64,000 bases of DNA, taken from assembly GCA_032718565.1 (NCBI GenBank), contig JAVGVS010000007.1:4721759-4785758 (forward strand), read 5' to 3'. The position numbers were made by a program, and so were the translations under genes. Each line of letters opens with the position of its first letter. Within the stretch, counting starts at the first letter, position 1. The stretch is from Distichodus sexfasciatus (taxonomy: Eukaryota > Chordata > Actinopteri > Characiformes > Distichodontidae). The notes beneath the pieces were generated by a model. The model was not told where the DNA came from, made no database searches, and worked only from the letters and a program-made list of their open reading frames with translations. Positions 56,559 through 64,000 of the stretch are shown piece after piece.

Positions 56559-58994
56559 TATTATCAGGCACTTCCATGCTCGTTCCTATTTCATGTGCTA
56601 CTCTAATGTATGAAAGCTGCTATAATAATAATAATAATAATATAGCCTATTGTAGCCCAAAAAGCAATGTAGCAGCTCAACACACACTACCATTCCACTA
56701 TTATGTCATTGTCACTGCTGTGTGGAGAATGTGCCTCCACCTAAATAATAACCCCCCAACCGGGGCCCTGTTGTGTGTAAATGTCACACACTAATGTAAT
56801 AAATAAGGTCTTTGCATGTAATCAGATATGGAAATTGATCTTCCCTAAAGAGTTAATGAACAAGGAAATTTGATGTATATTTTACCCTTTATGAGTAAGG
56901 CATACTGAGATGGAACAGCATCATATGGAGTGCCTTGGAAAATCTCATTCTCTGTGCTGACTGTAGACAGCGGGCTACATGTAGAGCTGCCGCTTGATGA
57001 CACCCCACATCACACACAGTCTAACTAAACCTACTGTACATCTACTGTCTCCCCCCAGGCCTCACTCGTCTTTATCATCTTTAATGTGTCTTAGTGCACA
57101 TTCTGCCTTTGAGCTGCTGGGGGAGCTGTGGATGCCAGAGTCAAGGAGGGTAGGAAAGTTTTAGTAAAATGTTTTAGGAATATGAATCTTGAACTGCTGT
57201 ATAGAGAAGTAACACATGAACACATTTGTTTTTCTCAATAATGTGGTAAAATAGGATTCCCTCATAGGTTACGACACGGTATTTAGATTCACGCTATAAT
57301 ATTTACAACAGTCAAAACCTCATAAAGATTCAAGCTTCATCTTTCAGGCATTCAGAGCAAAATCCATCACTATTAAATGCATTCAGTCATTTGGCTGCAT
57401 TCAACTTCCAATCCTGCTAATTATGAAGCACACCAGGCATGAGCTGAATTTTGAATGTGGCATGACTGTGTTTAGACTTTTAGCCCATTTCATTTGTGTT
57501 CATCCTTCAGCAATTGTCAATTTTCACTCCCTATCTGACTATTACCTTGTAGTAGATTACATACAAAAGGGTGTCTTCTTCCTTCACCCTTTCATGTATG
57601 AATTCTGATTTATGACTTCAAAGTCAATGTTGGTATTGCAGTGGATGACATCGTGGGAGAACCTAATACCACTGACGAGCACATGAGCAAGACTGTTATC
57701 CTGTAGTTGCTCGAGGAATAGAATATGAAAGTTCTTCTTATCTGGAATAGAAAAATGAAATTGTCAACAAAACCAGTCGAGCCTGCTGATTATTGAAGAG
57801 GAAGAACTGCAAGCAGGGACTGATTTTGTATTTTTTCTCTTTAAGATTGCCTACACTGCCAACAACAATCTGTTGGGTGATAGCTATTGTACTTCCTGTA
57901 GAGATAGATGGATTGAGACCAAGCATTCCATGGACACCAAAAAGATCTAAAGATTAATGCTTAAAGGAATATACCCAGACTACTCACTGGAAGACTTGAT
58001 TGTGAGATTTTAAAAAAAATCAAATACTTTGACAGAACAATAAATGACAGGTGTCCTTGGAGAAGACTCTGATTATGGAAAAAGGCCATATGGAAGGCCA
58101 AGGGGGAAGAAGGTGACAGAAGTTACGATGGATTGACAGGATTACAGAAATAATACAGATGATCTAGAAGGGAATCAGAGTGGATGTTTCTGACAGAGAA
58201 GCTGGACGTGATTAAGTCCTTGAGGTCACAAATAAAGTGCTCAGTGAGGTCAAATATCTTGCAGAACAAAATAATTTGAATTACAGTGCACACAGACACA
58301 ACAGTCATTCTGCATATGAATTATTATGGCATTTCAGAAAGAATACCATCACCAAAGCTGGACTCCTGGCATGCTTTTCTTTTCAATCACAAACCTTAAA
58401 GTTTAGGGAAGAGTGTTGTATTGTCATAAGGACCAGACAAGGTCATCTTTGCAAAACAAAACTCATAATCCACAGATCTTCACCAGACCTATACACTGAA
58501 ATAACCAAAATTTGTACTTTTACTATTTGCTATACGGTTTACCTTATGAAAGTCCAAATTAACATCATAGAGACTAGCATTATGTCTACAGTGTCTCGTG
58601 GGATCCTCCCAGAGCCTTTCATTTTGTCCTTAGTACTGGTGTGATGATAGAAGTGTTATTTGCATATGGCCAAGGCCTGAGTGAATGAATGGGATGCCGA
58701 GCTCTTGGTTCGAGCGTGCTAAAATGAGAGCAATGAGTGGATAATGAGAGGCATAAATATGCCACGGAGCTCCAATGCGGTGGCTGAACGCTCTAAAATA
58801 TTCATCTGACCCCGATAAAAGGATGAAAGGCACAGACCCCCAGAAGGGAATGAAGGAAAGGAACCTCCTGAGTTCAGGTGAACTCAACATTCAAGAGGAT
58901 TCTGTGACTCTGTGTGAGAACTTGTTGTCCTCTTATTTGAGATTTGTCAAATTTTTTCATCATAATCAAACAAAGTTTTCATAGGAAACTTCTT
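56559..58994. other. Intergenic, mostly unrecognised
   Basis: ATA run at 56623-56643. A weak retroelement remnant lies at 58048-58240. The block 58680-58860 is less AT-rich and may be conserved non-coding DNA. No gene was recognised. Confidence 0.4.
58048..58240 (+). pseudogene. Possible LINE polyprotein C-terminal remnant
   Basis: Broken + frame reading LEKTLIMEKGHMEG, LRWIDRITEI and VSDREAGRD resembles the end of a non-LTR element polyprotein (LEKxLxxGKIEGRRRRG...RWLDGITD...DREAWR pattern). Short, with two stops; low confidence. Confidence 0.3.
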
Positions 58995-59258
58995 GCATTT
59001 ATTTATTCATTCATACATTATCTGAACTGCTTAATCCCTATCAGGGTCTGGAGTCTATCCCTATCCTGGGCCCATGACGGCGACCAACTCTGGGCGGGAC
59101 ACACATGTTTAAACAATCACACTCTCATTCACACCTTACGGAGCCAATTTAGATTTGCCAATCAACATATATTGCATGCTTTTGGACTGGAGGAAACTGG
59201 AGCACCAGGAGAAAACCCACGCACACAGGGAGAGCATGCGCCATCGTGCCACGCATTT
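58995..59258 (-). repeat. DANA/Mermaid-like SINE (head truncated)
   Basis: ATTCATTCATACATTATCTG, AACTGCTTAATCCCTATCAG, GAGCCAATTTAGATTTGCCA and CAGGGAGAGCATGCGCCA are the complement of the family body. It ends before the tRNA-like head. Confidence 0.7.
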
Positions 59259-59279
59259 ATTTATTTAGTGATAATATTT

Positions 59280-59450
59280 GCTTGGCGGTAAGATACTCAG
59301 TTATGACCAAAAAAGTTGGGGGTTCAAGTCTGGCTCTATACAAGCAACAGTACTACCATGGTTTGACCACTGAGTAAGACCTTTAACCCCCAATTGCTTC
59401 AGGGAGTTGCTCTTTTGTTAAGTGTAGCTGTTGAATTATTTAGATCTGGT
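59280..59450 (+). repeat. tRNA-derived SINE (degraded)
   Basis: Head GGCGGTAAGATACTCAG, B-box-like GGGTTCAAGTC, then GACCTTTAACCCCCAATTGC and CAGGGAGTTGCTC. Confidence 0.6.
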
Positions 59451-59499
59451 AATTGTGCAAATCAGTGGAAGTACCTCACAAAGAAAACAAGACCTGACT

Positions 59500-59501
<2 letters not shown>

Positions 59502-59531
<30 letters not shown>
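59502..59531 (+). repeat. GT microsatellite
   Basis: About 15 uninterrupted GT units. Confidence 0.95.
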
Positions 59532-59533
<2 letters not shown>

Positions 59534-60063
59534 ATTTTAAAACGTCATCAGCTTAGGAATGATTAATTCCTCCTAGTGTAATAAGTGTTCAGCCATTAGG
59601 TTGTTCTCGTTATGATTCTAATTATCAACACCCTTATAAAATTATTACAGTTAATCGTTCTTAGTCACAGACATAATGAACACTGCTGTCTATATGTGTC
59701 ATTCTAACCTTAATCAAAATTGGCAGCTGAAGCTGAGCAGCTATTACAACACATAGACTGTTACTATAACAATATCAACTACATGTATTATTTTACTTAT
59801 TTCAGCTTTAAGTCTAATATGTGTTTTTTCTGGACCTACCAATGCACACCCACTATTACACAAATCATACCAAAATTACAAAGTTTTTTGTGTTTTATTG
59901 ACATTACTGTAACATGTAGTATCTCTGCTGAGTCAACATAGTGAATTTAACTAGAGATACTCACTGAAGGAAAAAAGCAATTAAAGTTCCCTGTCGATAT
60001 TCCACTCGTACTGTGTCGTAAGGGATCCCTCAGGGATCTACGGAGTGCGACGGACCTGGCCCT

Positions 60064-60212
60064 TCGTCAAAGTCAAGTCAAAGTCAAAGTCAACTTTATT
60101 GTCATCTCTGCTATATACTGTACAGATACATAGAGAGACGAGACGACGTGGCTCCAGGTTATTTCCAGTGCAAACAAACAAAGAACAGTAGAAACAAACA
60201 AAGAACAGTAGA
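60064..60212. repeat. Interspersed repeat fragment inside the DIRS element
   Basis: CAAAGTCAAGTCAAAGTCAA and CTTTATTGTCATCTCTGCTA, TACAGATACATAGAGAGACG and CAGTGCAAACAAACAAAGAA form a well-known fish repeat pattern. An 18-bp unit (AAACAAACAAAGAACAGT) is duplicated at its right end. It separates the 5' terminal region from the gag-like frame. Confidence 0.6.
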
Positions 60213-60656
60213 ATCTTTGGTGCCACCAAAGCCACCGCCCAGGCCATCGGGCGCTCAATGTTCACCTTGGTGGTGTTGGAACGCCACCTATGGCTAACGC
60301 TGACGGAGATGTAGGAGGTAGACAAGGTCCCCTTCTTGGATGCTCCGGTGTCAGCGGGCAGCCTGTTTGGACCGGCTGTGGAGGGTTTTGCGGAGCGTTT
60401 TACGGAGGCTCAGAAGTCGTCTCAGGCGCTGTGGCACTTCCTCCCAAAATGCCCCAGCGCCTCGTCTGCTGTTAGTCGCACCAGACCTGTGCCGACTCAG
60501 CAGCTCGCCATGCAAGCACCAGCTGCTCCTGAACCACGGCCTAGGGAGCGACAGGAGAGAGGACGTTCTCACTCTGCAAGACGTTTCCCTTTCCCTAAGC
60601 GCCAGGGACCCCGGCCCAAGATCGCCATGGACCCGGCGCCTCGGAAGTCCTCCTGA
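60213..60656 (+). pseudogene. DIRS gag-like remnant
   Basis: Frame: ATKATAQAIGRSMFTLVVLE, a stop at 60312, then FLDAPVSAGSLFGPAVEGFA and ERFTEAQKSSQALWHFLPK, then a basic tail (RRFPFPKRQGPRPK) and stop at 60654-60656. The block order matches the C-terminal half of gag-like proteins of fish DIRS elements. The N-terminal half is absent, replaced or displaced by the inserted repeat. Confidence 0.75.
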
Positions 60657-61660
60657 ACAGCCAGGCAGGAAGAGGAGCGGCCTGAGTCTCGCTACGGCTG
60701 GACCACCCCGCAAGCAGCCTCTGAAAGACCTTTTGCCACCCCGCTCGTCGCCAGGTGCAGAGTCAAGTGTTTCTTCGGTTCCTCACGGGCGCAATTATGC
60801 ACCCAGGCATCTGACCGCTGTGAAAGCGGAAATAATAAAAACACACTTTCTCGAAAAAAGAGCAGTTTTCCTCTTCCGCCTGCCACAGACATCCTGCCTT
60901 CAGGCAGTCAATCTGTAGACTGCATCTATCCTCTGACCGCACAGGCCGAGGCCTGGCAGGCCATCCCCAGGGTGTCAGAATGGGTGATGGCTACAATAAA
61001 ACAAGGTTACTCTCTACAATTCGCTCGCAGGCCCCCCCCTTTTTTGGGGTGGTCTCTACCACAGTGCGCGGTGAGAACACTCCAGTTCTACGTGCCAAGG
61101 TGGTGAATCTGCTGGAAAAGGGAGCCATAGAGATCGTTCCTCTAGCTCAGAGCGAGTCAGGCTTTTACAGCCGCTACTTCCTCATTCCCAAAAAAGACGG
61201 TGGTCTGCGACCTATCCTAGACCTCAGAGTCCTGAATCGCGCCCTAATGAAACGGTCATTCAGGATGGTCACATTGAAACAGATCCTCACGCAAATACGC
61301 CCAGGGGACTGGTTCATGTCTCTGGATCTGAAAGACGCCTACTTTCACATCCAGATTGCCCCCCATCACAGGTGATTCTTGAGATTTGCCTTCGAAGGGG
61401 TGGCATGGCAATACAAGGTCCTACCGTTTGGGTTATCTCTGGCTCCCCGCACCTTTACGTGATGCATGGATGCAGCTCTCTCCCCTCTGCGACAGATGGG
61501 AATCTGCATCCTCAACTACCTCGATGACTGGCTCATTCTGACCCAGTCGGAGGCAGTTTCTATATCGCACAGGGGCCTTCTCCTCAACCACTTGGATTGC
61601 CTGGGCGCTCAGGGTCAATTTTGCCAGGAGCGTTCTATCTCCCAGCCAACGGGTATCATT
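60657..61660 (+). pseudogene. DIRS reverse transcriptase, frameshifted and interrupted
   Basis: Converts element RNA to DNA when intact. Conserved blocks visible: YSRYFLIPKKDGGLRPILDL, DWFMSLDLKDAYFHIQI, VLPFGLSLAPRTF, then ILNYLDDWLILTQSE with the catalytic YLDD at 61517-61528. Damage: a frame change around the C8-T6 tract at 61032-61045, a TGA at 61373-61375 (after HHR) and another at 61460-61462, and a frame change near 61600. 60657-60939 is the poorly conserved linker before the domain. Confidence 0.88.
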
Positions 61661-62784
61661 CCTGGGGGTAGTGATCGACTCTGTGCACATGATGGCGAAC
61701 GTCTCGTCGGAGCGAGCCAAGACAATTCAGAGCCGTGCGGCCTCCTTCGTGGAAGGCACCTCGCACCCACTCAAGGCCTTTCAGAAGATGATGGGCCTTA
61801 TGGCAGTTGGGTCTGCTTCACATGCGACCCATCCAGTTCTGGCTGAAGTGGAGGGTTCCGTTTGTGGCATGGTGCCATGGTGGCCACCGCATAACGGTAT
61901 CTCGGGCCTGTGTCTCAGCCCTGAGCCATTGGAGGGACCCTCTCTGGCTAGAGCAAGGGGTGCTCTTAGACACGGCGCACAGAAGGAAGGTTGTCATGAC
62001 AGATGCTTCCAACAGTGGTTGGGGAGCGCTGTGCGAGGGCAAACCGGCCTTCGGCCTCTGGTCCGAGAAGGAGGTGGGAGTGCACATCAACTGCCTAGAG
62101 ATGCTAGCAGTGTGCTGTGCCTGCCAATTCCTGCCGGACATAAGGGGGCACCATGTGCTGATACACTCAGACAGCAGGTCCGTGGTGTCATATGTGAATC
62201 ACCAGGGTGGCATCGTCTCGAAGCACCTCTACACGCTAGCAAAATGCCTTCTGGTTTGTGCCCTGGCCAACCTGCACTCACTAAAGGCGATGCATGTGCC
62301 GGGCAAACTGAACCAAGGGGCAGACATGTTGTCAAGAAACAACGTCTCCTCGGAAGAGTGGACGCTCCACCACCTCACGGTTCAGGGAATTTGGGAAATC
62401 TTCGGCAGGGCTCGAGTAGATCTCTTTGCCTCCGAAGGCAACTCTCATTGCCCACTTTACTTCACAAGAAGCACGGATGCCCTGGCCCACGAATGGCCAG
62501 ACCTCCTGCTCTATGCGTTCCCTCCAGTCGCTCTGCTACCACAGATACTCAGACGAGTCAGGGAACACCGACACAAGCTTCTCCTGGTAGCCCCCTTCTG
62601 GAGGAACAAGCTGTGGGTGCCAGAGTTATTCCAGCTGCTCGAGGCAGCCCCGTGGCCCATTCCCTTAAGGCAGGACCTCCTCTCTCAAGCGAACGGCTCG
62701 CTGTGGCATCCACGGCCCGAGTTATGGGCCCTTTACATGTGGCCGCTCAATGGGAGCCTCTGGACCTCCCAGAGCGTGTCCTAA
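61661..62784 (+). pseudogene. DIRS RNase H domain and linker
   Basis: Removes RNA from the hybrid in the intact element. After an RT thumb-like stretch (IDSVHMMANVSSERAKTIQS) and a frame change near 61805, a long open frame (61807-62784, 325 codons) has VVMTDASNSGWGALCEGKPA, INCLEMLAV, HSDSRSVVSY and HVPGKLNQGADMLSR: the D-E-D-D type acidic residues of RNase H. It is followed by VDLFASEGNSHCP and the conserved ...PELWALYMWPLNGS end of the ORF. This is the longest intact frame in the element. Confidence 0.88.
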
Positions 62785-63741
62785 ACACTATAACTTAAGC
62801 TAGAGTTCCGTCCACTCGGCGTCTCTATGCTTTGAAGTGGTCCCTTTTCTCGGCTTGGTGTCGAGACCGCAACATTTTTCTGGTCACCTCTGAGGTATCA
62901 GTGGTTCTTTCCTTCCTGCAGGAGTTGCTGGATAAGCAGTGTTCTCCTTCGACCATCAAGGTTTACGCTTCTGCCATAGCTGTTTTTCACGCCCCTATTG
63001 CTGGTTGCTCGGTCGGCAGGAACAGGGCGGTGATACAGTTTTTATGAGGCGCCAGGAGGTTGAACCCCCCGCGTCCTCGTACAGTTCCCTCTTGGGACTT
63101 GTCTACCGTACTGAGGGCCCTGAAGGGGCCCCCATTTAAACCACTGCACTCCTTGAGCTTGAGATCACTCTCGTTTAAAACCGCCCTGCTTTTGGCACTG
63201 GTGTCGGTTAAACGGGTAGGGAATCTACAGGCCCTCTCTGTCAACCCGGCTTGCCTGGAATTTGGGCCCAACGACTCTAGAGTCGTCCTGAAACCAAGGC
63301 TGGGTTATGTTCCTAAGGTGCTCTCAACTCCGTTTAGAGCCCAGGTCATAGTATTTTCTGCCCTATCTGCCTCGACGGATGACCAGGACTTATGCCTGCT
63401 CTGCCCCGTCAGGTCCTTAAGGGTTTACATCGAGTGTTCTGCCTCATTCAGGAGTTCAGAACAGCTTTTTGTCGGCTTCGGTAGCCGCGCTAAGGGTCTC
63501 CCAGTTACGAAGCAGAGCCTTTCCAGGTGGATAGTAGAGGCTATTGCCTTGTCCTACTCCTCCTTGGTCTTGCAGTGCTCCATTGGAGTCAGAGCCCACT
63601 CCACCAGAGGCATTGCCTCTTCCTGGGCGTGGTCCAGCGGGATATTCATCTCCGAGATTTGTGCGGCGGCCGGGTAGTCCTCGCCATCCACATTTATCAG
63701 GTTTTACAACCTGGATGTCCCCCGCTTTGTCCTCTCTGCTT
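62785..63741 (+). pseudogene. DIRS tyrosine recombinase, interrupted by two stops
   Basis: Integrates the circular DNA intermediate in active elements. Frame 62832-63741: an N-terminal core-binding part (LQELLDKQCSPSTIKVYASA), TGA at 63045-63047, then the catalytic part with Arg in VSVKRVGNLQAL (codon 63213-63215), His-x-x-Arg in AHSTRGIA (63597-63608) and Tyr in RFYNLDV (63705-63707). A TAG at 63675-63677, where a Trp is usual, separates the tyrosine from the rest. All four key residues are readable but in a broken frame. Confidence 0.88.
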
Positions 63742-64000
63742 AGTCCATCACCTAGACTGATTAAGTGGTCTCCAGGGTTACTTGACCAGCATTGTTCAAG
63801 TCCCTACTTTCTCTGGGCCCGTATCTTTGGGCACCAACTGGGACGGCACCCAAGCCACGGAGGACCCCCTGGGCTCAACCTGTGCTTGGTGTATATTTTT
63901 GAAGTACCATGGTTCCCCCCTCATGAGTCATGTTTTGAGTCATTCCCCATCATAGCACGGCGTGATTGTACTGGTTCCCATACGAGTCACTGGTTCATTT
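63742..64000 (+). other. DIRS 3' non-coding region
   Basis: GC-rich, no frame. It probably leads to the right terminal repeat beyond the window (CCATACGAGTCACTGGTTCA at the edge). Confidence 0.5.

Larger units (their letters stand above)
59985..64000 (+). mobile_element. DIRS-like tyrosine-recombinase retrotransposon, degenerate, right end outside window
   Basis: Order: terminal-repeat-like 5' end (about 59985-60060, GTTCCCTGTCGATATTCC...), inserted fish repeat (60064-60212), gag-like remnant, RT, RNase H, tyrosine recombinase, 3' non-coding. This order and a tyrosine recombinase instead of a DDE integrase are diagnostic of DIRS-type elements, which replicate through a circular intermediate and have no target duplication. 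GC content is much higher than its surroundings. Stops and frameshifts in every domain show it is inactive. The boundaries are approximate and the 3' repeat is not reached. Confidence 0.9.

Noticed and set aside
58237..58644. 135-codon plus-strand frame
   Set aside because: No recognisable motif; low-complexity AT-rich composition and adjacent to a probable retroelement remnant.
1..64000. CRISPR arrays, operons, Shine-Dalgarno sites or prophage
   Set aside because: The window is clearly vertebrate nuclear DNA; the tandem repeats lack regular unique spacers.

Overview
The window is vertebrate nuclear DNA, almost certainly from a ray-finned (teleost) fish. The evidence is GT-AG split exons of two vertebrate neural genes, CA/GT and GA microsatellites, several tRNA-derived SINE families of fish type, a Tc1-like transposase remnant, a fish-type LINE 3' end and a DIRS-type tyrosine-recombinase retrotransposon. 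There is no prokaryotic feature, operon or CRISPR array. Most open frames in the window are chance or repeat-derived.

Region 1 (1-14.3 kb, + strand): the 3' half of spon1 (F-spondin, a secreted extracellular-matrix axon-guidance protein). Seven coding exons were placed by splice sites and unbroken phase: a short linker exon and then one exon for each of the six thrombospondin type 1 repeats, with the stop at 12801-12803. The N-terminal reeler and spondin domains lie upstream of the window. The large intron between TSR1 and TSR2 holds a TTAA-flanked inverted-repeat transposon and a GC-rich, promoter-like patch facing the opposite way.

Region 2 (14.3-33.2 kb): intergenic. It has no convincing gene. 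It carries one strong CTCF-type motif just after spon1, four RFX X-box motifs within about 4.2 kb, a degraded Tc1 transposase, two LINE 3' ends (one interrupted by a hAT-like MITE with an 8-bp target duplication), two related SINEs and a long CA repeat.

Region 3 (33.2-50.5 kb, + strand): the complete coding region of syt9 (synaptotagmin-9, a membrane-anchored Ca2+ sensor for exocytosis). Seven exons join in phase to 1659 nt (552 residues): a cysteine-bearing N-terminus, one membrane segment, a proline-rich linker containing a CCT-repeat-encoded proline run, C2A, C2B with a WHPL motif, and a short terminal exon at 50446-50514. A TA-flanked MITE begins 39 bp after the sixth exon.

Region 4 (50.5-60 kb): intergenic, mainly SINEs and a 1.44-kb TA-flanked palindromic element that contains a second hairpin element and a CA-rich minisatellite in inverted halves.

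Region 5 (about 60-64 kb, + strand, running off the window): a degenerate DIRS-like retrotransposon with gag-like, reverse transcriptase, RNase H and tyrosine recombinase remnants, broken by stops and frameshifts.

spon1 and syt9 lie head to tail, are both expressed in neural tissue in vertebrates, and share the regulatory-looking 14-19 kb interval. No previously undescribed protein system was found. The most useful new observations are the RFX motif cluster, the nested palindromic transposons, the candidate antisense promoter inside spon1 and the inferred last exon of syt9. All gene names rest on remembered family sequences; no database search was possible.
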